Virus record (IMG/VR): IMGVR_UViG_3300042301_003612
Location: 1 to 64,000 of that record
Reading direction: 5' to 3' (one strand)
DNA from: a virus
Length of the DNA: 64,000 nucleotides
The first letter of the stretch is position 1; every line of letters begins with the position of its first letter. The translations under genes were made by a program, and so were the position numbers. Below the pieces are notes generated by a model, which was given only the letters and a program-made list of their open reading frames with translations, had not been told where the DNA came from and made no database searches. Positions 44,999-52,845 of this stretch are shown here, one piece after another.

Positions 44999-46546
44999 AT
45001 GAAAAACACAAATAACAAATACCTTGATAATTTGGTCGCTAGATTGGTTAAAGAAACCTTAGAGGAAAGAACCGATGAGTTAACTACCAAGATAAATGAA
45101 TTAGGTGGTATGGATGATGGTCATCCTAAATTTGGTAAGTTAAATTTAAATAAAATGTCAGATGAAGACTTAAATGACTTAATGAGTTCTAATGTTGAAG
45201 GTGATGACGACGACTATAAAGACCGAAGTGCGTATAAACCATATTATGGTGAAGAAGATGGTGACGATGATTTCCAAGACGATGATTTCCAATACAATGG
45301 TGACATTGACAATGACTTTGATAATGATGAGGAATTAGACGAATCATCAGAAGTATGTGAATGTGGTGGTGGTATGTATGAAGGTATTTGTGAAGAATGT
45401 GGTTATAGTAAAGTAGACGAAGGAATTGATGATGAAGAAGACCTTAATGGTAAATTTGATTATGTTGAGGAAGAAGTTGATTTTGAAGATGAGGAAGAAA
45501 TTGAAGACGAGACTCAATCAGAAGATAAAGAGGCTTGCAAGTACCATATGGATAATTTTGGTCCTGAGGACAAAAGAACACAACAGTTCTGTGGTTCAAA
45601 TAAAATGGGTTTAAACAAATTTAAATTCTCAATGAATGAAAGATTAAAAGGTCGACAAAGAAATATTGACAAAAACAAAAATGGTAAAATTGATTCTGAA
45701 GATTTTGAAATGTTAAGAAAAGGTGAGACTAAAGAAGGTAAAATGAATGAGAAATTAAAAGGTCGACAAAGAAATATTGACAAAAACAAAAATGGTAAAA
45801 TTGATTCTGAAGATTTTGAAATGTTAAGAAAAGGTGAGACTAAAGAAGGTAAAAAATCTGTTAAACTTTCTGAGAACGAAATGATTGATTTAATAGAAAA
45901 ACTTGTTAGAGAAGAAAATGCTGGCAAAAAACAAACTAATAATATTAAAAGTGCCGGAAAACCTAAAGGACTTACAAAATACGAACAAATTCACACTAAA
46001 GATGGTAAAGAAAATGATAACTATCTTAAGGATGTTTCTAAAAAAATGAAAGATTATTTAAAAGACGGTTCTAAAGGTGATTTTGATATGAACCCTAAAA
46101 TGTTTCCTAAAGGAAATGGTGAATTAGCAACAATGAAAAAGAAAGCATATATCCCATCAACTGCGGTTGAGGACTACGTTGACAACTTTACGGCTGCTGC
46201 GTTAGAAAATTTAGATTACGATGGTATCCATGCAAATGAAGAATGGGTAACAGATAACATCGAAGGTTCTTCAAGAACAGGTAATAACCCTGAATGGGCT
46301 AACACGGGGGAATCTGATGTGAACAAAAAACGTAACAAAATCAGAAAAGATAATATGTTGGCTAAACTTAAGAGAAAGGCCTACAACAAATCACCACAAC
46401 CAGTTGTTAACGATACTGCGGGTGAAGATAAAGGTAGTGTGATTATGGCTAAATTAGAGTCAACTGAACCAAAACAAGCGAAACAAATTAATGAAGAGTT
46501 TGATAGAATGAAATCTTTAATAGGTTACAATCAAAAAACTCAATAA
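44999..46546 (+). CDS. Tagged acidic protein with zinc ribbon and duplicated EF-hand-like repeat
   Basis: A 515-residue protein. The N-terminus (YLDNLVARLVKETLEE) is a tag-like amphipathic helix; a second tag-like copy lies inside (VKLSENEMIDLIEKLVREE, near 289). A zinc-ribbon-like element has CECGGG and CEEC pairs near 118-135. Residues 212-248 and 249-285 are 37-residue repeats, each with a calcium-loop-like DKNKNGKIDSED (near 224 and 261). Very acidic runs (DDDFQDDDFQ) lie between. The C-terminus, INEEFDRMKSLIGY, is another helical tag. I chose ATG 44999 because the late motif sits just upstream. Likely a virion or core protein. Confidence 0.65.
   Translation: MKNTNNKYLDNLVARLVKETLEERTDELTTKINELGGMDDGHPKFGKLNLNKMSDEDLNDLMSSNVEGDDDDYKDRSAYKPYYGEEDGDDDFQDDDFQYNGDIDNDFDNDEELDESSEVCECGGGMYEGICEECGYSKVDEGIDDEEDLNGKFDYVEEEVDFEDEEEIEDETQSEDKEACKYHMDNFGPEDKRTQQFCGSNKMGLNKFKFSMNERLKGRQRNIDKNKNGKIDSEDFEMLRKGETKEGKMNEKLKGRQRNIDKNKNGKIDSEDFEMLRKGETKEGKKSVKLSENEMIDLIEKLVREENAGKKQTNNIKSAGKPKGLTKYEQIHTKDGKENDNYLKDVSKKMKDYLKDGSKGDFDMNPKMFPKGNGELATMKKKAYIPSTAVEDYVDNFTAAALENLDYDGIHANEEWVTDNIEGSSRTGNNPEWANTGESDVNKKRNKIRKDNMLAKLKRKAYNKSPQPVVNDTAGEDKGSVIMAKLESTEPKQAKQINEEFDRMKSLIGYNQKTQ
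45632..45853 (+). repeat. Tandem 111-bp repeat, two copies
   Basis: Copies at 45632-45742 and 45743-45853 differ at only two bases (GAAAGA versus GAGAAA), a sign of recent duplication. They encode the EF-hand-like module. Confidence 0.95.
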
Positions 46547-46574
46547 TTTACAAACACATAATATAACTTATAAT

Positions 46575-46608
46575 TTCTCCATAGACTAACTCTATGGAGA
46601 ATTTTTTT
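46575..46608 (+). terminator. Intrinsic terminator containing the next gene's start codon
   Basis: TTCTCCATAG and CTATGGAGAA form a perfect 10-bp stem with a 7-base loop, then a run of Ts. The ATG at 46594 is part of the 3' arm. Confidence 0.8.
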
Positions 46609-47061
46609 AATTACATATCAAATCCGTTAACTCCTGAGGATGTTGACATCTGGTTTAGGGTAAATAATATCATACCTGAAAAAATAGAGTTATTTTCCGA
46701 CTTCTCACATTCCCTGAACATATTAATTGTTGAAACTTATTTAGGTGAGAATAACACCGCAAATGAAACCAAAATTGTTATGTCGTTAGACGATAATCAC
46801 AAACATTTTGAATGGTGTTGGAATAAAATAATTGATAACTTTACTAAAGAGAATATTAGATTCCAACCAATTGGTGACCACTACGAATACTTCCAATCAT
46901 TTTTTGTTGATATCTTTTATAATCAAAGTGACGTTAAAATTAGACATTCTATTGATAGTTACCTCAACGACCTTTTTGACACCAAAAAATCTTTCACTAA
47001 ATCTGATTTAGATATGATATTAACCATATATAAAGTGTTAGATAAAAATCTTAAAATTTAA
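46594..47061 (+). CDS. Hypothetical protein starting inside a terminator hairpin
   Basis: A 155-residue soluble protein rich in aromatic and acidic residues (MENFFNYISNPLTPEDVDIW; KHFEWCWNKIIDNF). No recognised family. The next in-frame Met is far downstream, so the ATG in the hairpin arm is the natural start, and translation may depend on melting of the hairpin or on run-through transcripts. Confidence 0.6.
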   Translation: MENFFNYISNPLTPEDVDIWFRVNNIIPEKIELFSDFSHSLNILIVETYLGENNTANETKIVMSLDDNHKHFEWCWNKIIDNFTKENIRFQPIGDHYEYFQSFFVDIFYNQSDVKIRHSIDSYLNDLFDTKKSFTKSDLDMILTIYKVLDKNLKI

Positions 47062-47143
47062 AAAATACCTTTATAGTGTTTACTATAGACCAAAAAAAAT
47101 TATTTTATAATAAAACAATAAATAAACTAATTGAATTTTAAAA

Positions 47144-47320
47144 ATGGAAACATTAGAACAAATTAAAACACTAACTGAAGAATTGTCACAAGAAGTGGCC
47201 AAATTCTTTAAAGGTAATAAAAGTGCGGGTACTAGAGCTAGAAAAAACGCTCATGACTTGAAAAATTTATTACAAACACTAAGAACTGAAATACTTGAAG
47301 AAAGAAAAAAACCTCAATAA
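47144..47320 (+). CDS. Histone H1-like protein of the Bacteroidota Hc1 type
   Basis: A 58-residue helical protein. The central GNKSAGTRARKNAHDLKN matches the G-N-K-x-A-G-T-R-x-R-K signature I know from the short Hc1-type histone-like proteins of Bacteroidota, which are about 55-60 residues. It would bind or compact DNA. The ATG of the next gene overlaps its stop (TAATG). The host connection makes it a likely acquisition from a Bacteroidota genome. Confidence 0.7.
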   Translation: METLEQIKTLTEELSQEVAKFFKGNKSAGTRARKNAHDLKNLLQTLRTEILEERKKPQ

Positions 47321-47508
47321 TGCATAATTTAAATGCAATATATTTGTTTTTATTTATCTTTTCGGTTCTGACCGTAATTAGAACGGTCGCTAGGTTTATA
47401 AGTACCCTATTACAGAACCCACCAAGTCAACTAAAATTGACTAGGTGGGAACTTATACACTTAGGATTATCACTATCCTATGTCATAACCTATTTTATTA
47501 AAAATTAA
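47320..47508 (+). CDS. Small membrane protein
   Basis: A 62-residue protein with two hydrophobic stretches (IYLFLFIFSVLTVI near 7-20; LGLSLSYVITYFI near 48-60) separated by a polar loop. Its length and topology allow a holin-like or envelope role; nothing more specific is visible. It is translationally coupled to the histone-like gene. Confidence 0.5.
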   Translation: MHNLNAIYLFLFIFSVLTVIRTVARFISTLLQNPPSQLKLTRWELIHLGLSLSYVITYFIKN

Positions 47509-47510
47509 TT

Positions 47511-47960
47511 ATGAGTTTATATAAAGAGTTTTCAACATTACTTCCATACATACAGTCTGTAAGGAAACTTAAAAACTATTTAAGTTTTGACGTTAGTTTT
47601 CCTAAAACATGGAAATTACCTAAAAAATATATTGAAGAAGATAAAATTTTAGAACAAGAAAGTACTATTATTGATAATAGATTTTTTTCTTTTGTATCTG
47701 AGATAACTGAAGAAGGTGTTGAAAACACATCTAAAAATATTCAAAATATTATTAAATATAATTTAGAAAGAGAAGAGAAAGAAAAATTATTCCAAAATAA
47801 AGTAGATGAATTAAAGCATATTTTTGAAAAACAAAATCTTAAAAACTTAAAAAGTTTACAATTTGAAATAAAAAATAATAAATTAGAACTTGAATACGAT
47901 GAAGAAGAGCTCGAAGGTGCTAGAGTGGTTCCAGAACGAATTAACAAAGGACAAGATTGA
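47511..47960 (+). CDS. Hypothetical helical protein
   Basis: A 149-residue charged protein with a long helix in the second half (EREEKEKLFQNKVDELKHIF) and an acidic end. It begins 2 bases after the membrane protein's stop. Its last 62 bases overlap the next gene in a different frame. Function unknown. Confidence 0.55.
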   Translation: MSLYKEFSTLLPYIQSVRKLKNYLSFDVSFPKTWKLPKKYIEEDKILEQESTIIDNRFFSFVSEITEEGVENTSKNIQNIIKYNLEREEKEKLFQNKVDELKHIFEKQNLKNLKSLQFEIKNNKLELEYDEEELEGARVVPERINKGQD

Positions 47961-48093
47961 TTTAGATAAAGGAAAGTCTGATTTAATCAACCAAATTAAA
48001 AAATTAAAAAAGGAAGAAATACTTCCTAAAATACCTCAAACCCCTGAAAAAATATCACTATGGAAGAGAATCAAAAAAGTATTGATGGGATAA
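47899..48093 (+). CDS. Small basic helical protein, overlapping both neighbours
   Basis: A 64-residue Lys-rich protein (MKKSSKVLEWFQNELTKDKI ... LWKRIKKVLMG). It overlaps the preceding gene by 62 bases and the following by 34 bases, in different frames. The amphipathic C-terminus could bind membrane or nucleic acid. Accepted because without it the strand would have an unusual gap in the coupled series; ATG chosen over an upstream TTG. Confidence 0.45.
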   Translation: MKKSSKVLEWFQNELTKDKIDLDKGKSDLINQIKKLKKEEILPKIPQTPEKISLWKRIKKVLMG

Positions 48094-48374
48094 TTGAAAA
48101 ATTAGCGTTAGTTGCTGATGCGATTGACAGTTTATTTCCTGATGGAAAATCCGCAATCGCCTTTGAACTTAAATCAGAAGATTTTAAAAGAGTTCAAAAT
48201 AACTTTCGACAAGTTGACCATACACATAAACAATTCAAAATAGTTATTTCAAATACCGAATTTATGTTTTTGTTGGATGGGTTGTTGATTGACGAAACAG
48301 ATAGGTTTTCGGAAACCCTTTCTCAGATAAAATTAAATAAAGATACTTCCTCTGAGCAGTTGAATAATCTTTAA
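48060..48374 (+). CDS. Hypothetical protein
   Basis: A 104-residue acidic protein (GIIEKLALVADAIDSLFPDG; EFMFLLDGLLIDETDRF) of unknown family. Its 3' part overlaps the minus-strand gene for 113 bases, so each transcript covers the other gene's end. Confidence 0.5.
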   Translation: MEENQKSIDGIIEKLALVADAIDSLFPDGKSAIAFELKSEDFKRVQNNFRQVDHTHKQFKIVISNTEFMFLLDGLLIDETDRFSETLSQIKLNKDTSSEQLNNL

Positions 48375-48909
48375 CAAACATACAATCACTTCTTTTTTGA
48401 GATATGAAATTTTCAGAAAGATTATCTAATAGTCTTGATGAATCATCATCATTTTTTAATGTGAATAAATTATAATTGTCATCGTTTTGTACAATTACTT
48501 TATTATTTAATTTAGATATCATTTTTAAACCAGGTGGGTCTAAATATTTTTTAATAAAATCATTGATTGTTATTCTAGTATTGGTGGAATAGTCAACAAT
48601 AAGTTCCTCTAAATTATATTTTGATATTTTGATAATTGAGAAATCATTATCGTCTAAGTCAACTTTAACCTGTCTACCAAAAACATCTTTCATATACATT
48701 GGTGACAAAGTTCCTGATGTTTTTTCTAACAATGCTAATTCATACAATGATTCGTAACCATTTTCATATTTTTTATCAAAAAAAATGGAATTACTTTTCT
48801 CAACCAATAAATTATATAACTCATTTGCTTTTTTATGTGTTTTAAATTTATTGATTATTTTCTTTTTTACTTTATTCTTAAACAGTACTACTTGATAGTT
48901 GTATGACAT
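48262..48909 (-). CDS. Hypothetical protein, convergent overlap
   Basis: A 215-residue protein beginning MSYNYQVVLFKNKVKKKIIN, mixed alpha/beta, rich in Lys, Asn and Asp. No family recognised. In overall style it resembles the minus-strand 273-residue protein at 57 kb (a short N-terminal strand pattern and many Asn/Asp/Tyr). It is divergent from dnaJ and overlaps the plus-strand gene at its 3' end. Confidence 0.55.
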   Translation of the reverse strand: MSYNYQVVLFKNKVKKKIINKFKTHKKANELYNLLVEKSNSIFFDKKYENGYESLYELALLEKTSGTLSPMYMKDVFGRQVKVDLDDNDFSIIKISKYNLEELIVDYSTNTRITINDFIKKYLDPPGLKMISKLNNKVIVQNDDNYNLFTLKNDDDSSRLLDNLSENFISQKRSDCMFVKDYSTAQRKYLYLILSEKGFPKTYLFRQSTTHPTKT

Positions 48910-48958
48910 TGAAAAATGATAATATTAACTAAATTAGTTTCAAAACAAATATAAGTAA

Positions 48959-49882
48959 ATGAGTATGGATAATTTTTACAATACAATAGGGGTTAATGAA
49001 ACCGCAACACAAGATGAGATTAAAAAAGCTTACCGTAAATTAGCAATTGAACATCATCCAGATAAAGGTGGTGATGAAAATAAATTTAAAAAAATTTCGG
49101 AAGCCTACGATACTTTAGGTGACGAGATTAAAAGAAGTCAATATGACAATCAAAGGCAAAATCCTTTTAATAACATGGGAGGTGGAGGATTCAACCCATT
49201 TGAAGATTTGTTTAAAGGAGCATTTCATACTCAAAGAAGACGAACTGTTCCTGATAAAGTAATTGAAGTTCAGATTAGTGCTCTTGAATCGTTTATTGCG
49301 GGGGATAAGGTAATTAGTTATTCAAGACAACATATGTGTAATGATTGTGTTGGACAAGGTGGAGATAGAGACACTTGTAATGTATGTAATGGAGATGGAT
49401 TTATTGTTCAAAAAATTGGTGGAAGTATGTTTTCTCAGGTGGTTAGACAAACGTGTAACAAATGTAAAGGGAATGGATTCGCCTATAAAAAAACTTGTGG
49501 TACTTGCCACGGACAAACAACTAGGTCTGAAACGGAATCAATTAAGATTAAATTACCACATGGGATTGATGATGGACAATTTTTAAGGTTACAAGGTAAA
49601 GGTGATTATAAAGATGGTATGTATGGTAATTTGGTTATTAGAGTTAAAGTGATGTCTGAAAATAATTTTGAAAAACTTGGGGATGATTTAATCTATAACG
49701 CTTATTTTGATTTAAATGGGTTACACAGTGATAATTTAGAGATTCCGCATCCACAAGGGAATATATCAATTAAATTACCAACTCAATTTGATACATCAAA
49801 ACCCCTTAGAGTTAAATCTAAAGGGTATAATAATGTTGGTGATATGTTTGTTAAACTTTTTGTTAGGTTTAACCGTAATTAA
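48959..49882 (+). CDS. dnaJ: Type I DnaJ (Hsp40) co-chaperone
   Basis: A 307-residue J-domain protein. The HPD motif that stimulates DnaK is at 33-35, followed by a Gly/Phe linker (NNMGGGGFNPFEDLF). Four zinc repeats follow: CNDCVGQG, CNVCNGDG, CNKCKGNG and CGTCHGQT; the last has lost its final Gly. The C-terminal substrate domain (KIKLPHGIDDGQFLRLQGKG) is intact. It is somewhat shorter than bacterial DnaJ (about 375). No DnaK gene is in the window, so it probably directs the host DnaK to phage proteins. The stop overlaps a convergent gene by 4 bases. Confidence 0.95.
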   Translation: MSMDNFYNTIGVNETATQDEIKKAYRKLAIEHHPDKGGDENKFKKISEAYDTLGDEIKRSQYDNQRQNPFNNMGGGGFNPFEDLFKGAFHTQRRRTVPDKVIEVQISALESFIAGDKVISYSRQHMCNDCVGQGGDRDTCNVCNGDGFIVQKIGGSMFSQVVRQTCNKCKGNGFAYKKTCGTCHGQTTRSETESIKIKLPHGIDDGQFLRLQGKGDYKDGMYGNLVIRVKVMSENNFEKLGDDLIYNAYFDLNGLHSDNLEIPHPQGNISIKLPTQFDTSKPLRVKSKGYNNVGDMFVKLFVRFNRN

Positions 49883-50082
49883 TTTGTGAAGTAATTTTGA
49901 GCTTCGTGTATTAATTTTATAGTCCCGTATATTGCGGCAAATAAAATATAGAATGATATTGCAATTAAAAACCACTGTTGTTTTCGGAATTTACCACAAG
50001 AACTACATTTTTTTGTTGATTTAGAGGATTTACCTGTATTAATTTCGGTTTCATCAATTACTGTTCCTTCGACTGTATCCAT
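49879..50082 (-). CDS. Small membrane protein with CxxC
   Basis: A 67-residue protein. An acidic N-terminus with a CSSC pair (near 26-29) precedes one membrane helix (WFLIAISFYILFAAIYGTI). On its strand, TACTTTTG lies at 50112-50119 and matches a Bacteroidota -7 element, though the -33 is poor. Convergent with dnaJ. Function unknown. Confidence 0.5.
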   Translation of the reverse strand: MDTVEGTVIDETEINTGKSSKSTKKCSSCGKFRKQQWFLIAISFYILFAAIYGTIKLIHEAQNYFTN

Positions 50083-50200
50083 TGTTTTTTAAATTTAAAT
50101 AGTTTATGACCCAAAAGTAATCTAAAAATACATTAAAGTAAAATACCTAAAACATTTGCCTTTTTGGTTTTTTTCACTTATACTTTTAAAAAAAATAACT

Positions 50201-51040
50201 ATGCTATCATACATCGGAGGTAAAAGTAAAATTGGAAAGTGGATTGTCCCTTTCTACCCTGAGGATATGGAGACGTACGTAGAAACATTCGGAGGGATGT
50301 TTTGGTGTTTCTTCAACATGGATTTATCCAAATATCCAAATCTTAAAGAAGTCGTATATAACGACTTCAATCCATTAAATTATAACTTGTTTCAATGTGT
50401 TAAAAATCCTAAACTATTATTGGATGCGATTAATGCAATACCATGTCAACAATTTGGTGAAGAAATTACACCGTCAATTTACAAAGAACAATTTATCAGC
50501 TTCCAAGCTGAAATATTTGCCGATAATTACAGCGTACAACCTGGCGATTATGTTGTTGCCGCGAAATATGCTTACGTATTAACACAAGTATTTAGTGGTA
50601 GTAAACCTGAAACGAGTGGTTTTATTGACTTAAAAGGTAAGTATAAATCAAAATACCTTACATTTAGAGATAAGTTATCTAAACCTGAATGGGTTGAACA
50701 TTTTTTAAAGATAACCAAGGTTGAGAATATGGATTTTGAGGATGTTATTAAAAAATATGACTCACCAACAACATATATCTATTTGGACCCACCTTATTGG
50801 AAAACGGAAAATTATTACAATAATCATGACTTTGATAGAGATGACCATGAGAGATTGGCTAATGTATTAAAAGATATTAAAGGTAAATTTAGTTTATCTT
50901 ATTATGACTTTGAATTATTACATACTTGGTTTCCTGAACCAAAATATCGATGGGAGAAAAAAGAATTCGCCAAAGCTGCGGCGGCTAAAAAAGGTAAGAC
51001 TCAAAACATGGGGGAAGAACTTTTAATTATGAATTACTAA
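50201..51040 (+). CDS. DNA adenine methyltransferase, Dam/D12 class
   Basis: A 279-residue N6-adenine methylase. The S-adenosylmethionine loop is YIGGKSKIG at the very N-terminus, YVETFGGMF supplies the family's motif I, and DPPYW (D196-P-P-Y) is the catalytic motif IV. Order and length fit Dam-type enzymes. I start it at ATG 50201 so that MLSYIGGK is the N-terminus, as in relatives; an upstream in-frame start would add an unlikely hydrophobic extension. It may protect phage DNA against host restriction. Confidence 0.85.
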   Translation: MLSYIGGKSKIGKWIVPFYPEDMETYVETFGGMFWCFFNMDLSKYPNLKEVVYNDFNPLNYNLFQCVKNPKLLLDAINAIPCQQFGEEITPSIYKEQFISFQAEIFADNYSVQPGDYVVAAKYAYVLTQVFSGSKPETSGFIDLKGKYKSKYLTFRDKLSKPEWVEHFLKITKVENMDFEDVIKKYDSPTTYIYLDPPYWKTENYYNNHDFDRDDHERLANVLKDIKGKFSLSYYDFELLHTWFPEPKYRWEKKEFAKAAAAKKGKTQNMGEELLIMNY

Positions 51041-51066
51041 ATAATGGATTATTTCTTAATTCTGAA

Positions 51067-51074
51067 TATTTATA
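51067..51074 (+). promoter_or_regulatory. Putative late promoter motif
   Basis: AATATTTATATTAAAAAC, 15 bases before the ATG at 51090. Confidence 0.5.
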
Positions 51075-51089
51075 TTAAAAACATTTAAA

Positions 51090-52466
51090 ATGAGAATAAC
51101 AACATTACTTTCGAATTTAATAGTAGAACAATCTAGATTTCAGGTTTTATTTGATAAATTAGTTAAACCTGCCACTAAATCTAAAAATATTGAGACAGGA
51201 AAAAAACCAAAAGGTATTATGGATTTTGAAACCCTAAAGGCGATTATCCTTGCTGACCCAACAACTAGAGTACCTGAAGGTAAAGATATAGACACTTTAT
51301 CCATGGAAGATATGGAAAGAGTTAAAGTTGGTAAATACTCACAATGGTTACTTAAAAACTATGTTAGTCCTCAGATTGAAACTGATGATGAAGTTGATTT
51401 TAAAAGTCCTGCATATCAAAAGTCTTTAGTTGAAGGCCGAAGATTATTCATGGAGGATTTATATAAAACTACCGCTGATTTAGTTAAGTTTGAAAAGGCT
51501 AAACCCTATTTACCCCAAGAACAAAGAGACATCAATAAATTTACGGTAACATCATTATTTGATACTTTAAAAGATTTTCAAATTCCTGAAAAGAAAAGGG
51601 GTGAACTTGAAAAGAAAGAAGCTAAAAAATCAAGAGAAGGTTTTAACCACGCTGGTGGTAAAATCGTTTATGAAGGTCCAAATTGGACAATGATTAAAAT
51701 TGAAGACCAAGGTAGTGTTGGTAAAGACGCGGCGGTTTACTATGGTGGATTCCATGAGTACGACCAAGGAGAATCAAGATGGTGTACGTCATCACCTGGA
51801 TTAACTTATTTTAATGGATACATTAAAGATGGCCCATTATATGTCGTATTTCCAAATGATGACAAAGGTTTAGTTGGTAAAAAAACAGGTTTACCACAAG
51901 AAAGATTCCAATTCCATTTCCCTTCAAATCAGTTTATGGATAGACATGACAGACAAATTAATTTAGTTGAATATTTGAACGGACCTATGTCTGAACTCAA
52001 GGACTTCTTCAAACCTGAATTTGCGAAAGGATTAGTAACTAAAGGTGGTAATAAGGTTGAAATTAACTATCCTGATAGTTCTGCGGGTAAATTTGTTGCT
52101 TTATATGGATTTGATGAATTATTTGATAGTTTACCTGAAAATATAGAACACTTATTAATTAATAACAAATCAAAAGAAGAGATTGCGTTAACAGTTCCTG
52201 AGTCTTTAGGTAGATTCAAAGACTTACAAGCATTGTTATTACAAAATATCGCTAAAACATTACCTGAGTCAATCGGTCAATTACAGAATTTAAATTTCTT
52301 GGCGTTACCGTCAAATAAATCGTTACAAAGTTTACCTGAATCAATTGCTGATATACCAGGTTTAGCGTTTATTAACTTAAAAGATAGTAACCCTGGTGTT
52401 AAAATACCTGAAAGATTAAAAGAAAAACTATCTGATGAAGGTAGTGGGTTTTATTATGTAAACTAA
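51090..52466 (+). CDS. Tagged protein with W-C-T-S domain and leucine-rich repeats
   Basis: A 458-residue protein. The N-terminus (MRITTLLSNLIVEQSRFQVL) is a tag-like helix. A central domain (about 185-300) holds WTMIKIEDQG, ESRWCTSSPGLTYFNGYI and GPLYVVFPNDD, a W-C-T pattern I recall from uncharacterised phage proteins. Residues about 350-440 form three or four leucine-rich repeats (LPESIGQLQNLNFLALPSN). With a late promoter motif and the tag, it may be a head-borne protein delivered into the host, where LRRs could bind a target; this is inference. Confidence 0.55.
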   Translation: MRITTLLSNLIVEQSRFQVLFDKLVKPATKSKNIETGKKPKGIMDFETLKAIILADPTTRVPEGKDIDTLSMEDMERVKVGKYSQWLLKNYVSPQIETDDEVDFKSPAYQKSLVEGRRLFMEDLYKTTADLVKFEKAKPYLPQEQRDINKFTVTSLFDTLKDFQIPEKKRGELEKKEAKKSREGFNHAGGKIVYEGPNWTMIKIEDQGSVGKDAAVYYGGFHEYDQGESRWCTSSPGLTYFNGYIKDGPLYVVFPNDDKGLVGKKTGLPQERFQFHFPSNQFMDRHDRQINLVEYLNGPMSELKDFFKPEFAKGLVTKGGNKVEINYPDSSAGKFVALYGFDELFDSLPENIEHLLINNKSKEEIALTVPESLGRFKDLQALLLQNIAKTLPESIGQLQNLNFLALPSNKSLQSLPESIADIPGLAFINLKDSNPGVKIPERLKEKLSDEGSGFYYVN

Positions 52467-52495
52467 TTTACTTATTTTTTTACAAAAATAATGTT

Positions 52496-52786
52496 ATGGG
52501 AAATGTTGACGTAGACATATATGTTAATCAGTTTATATCATTTTTTGATAAAAACCCTGAAGAGTTAAAAATTTTAATCGGTGATGTGGATAAAAATGAA
52601 TTTTATCTTAAAGTTACTGAACAATGTTATGTTAATGTTGAAAATGGGGAAGAAATTTCTTTAACAAGGCCTCAGATACTTAAAATAATTGTTAAACTTA
52701 GAAAGAGTGAAATTACTATCTTTGAAAAAACTAAGATTTACGAAATTCACCAAAAAACAAAATTCGGAAACATTTGTTTAAATTAA
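52496..52786 (+). CDS. Hypothetical small protein
   Basis: A 96-residue acidic protein (NVDVDIYVNQFISFFDKNPE) with alternating helices and strands, no recognised family. It lies alone between the LRR protein and the DUF932-like gene. No late motif or host-type promoter is visible just upstream, so it may be read through from the preceding gene. Confidence 0.5.
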   Translation: MGNVDVDIYVNQFISFFDKNPEELKILIGDVDKNEFYLKVTEQCYVNVENGEEISLTRPQILKIIVKLRKSEITIFEKTKIYEIHQKTKFGNICLN

Positions 52787-52787
52787 A

Positions 52788-52819
52788 TTTGGTAATATGA
52801 ATGGTATTCATTACTTTTG
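52788..52819 (+). promoter_or_regulatory. Host-type (Bacteroidota) promoter before the DUF932-like gene
   Basis: TTTG at 52788-52791, a 20-base spacer and TACTTTTG at 52812-52819 match the Bacteroidota consensus; the leader would be about 20 bases. Confidence 0.6.
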
Positions 52820-52845
52820 TATTATAAATTTAAAAACAACAAAAT

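Noticed and set aside
47072-47087. TATAGT-GTTT-ACTATA inverted repeat as a terminator or operator
   Set aside because: A 6-bp AT-rich stem without a T-run; too common by chance here to support.
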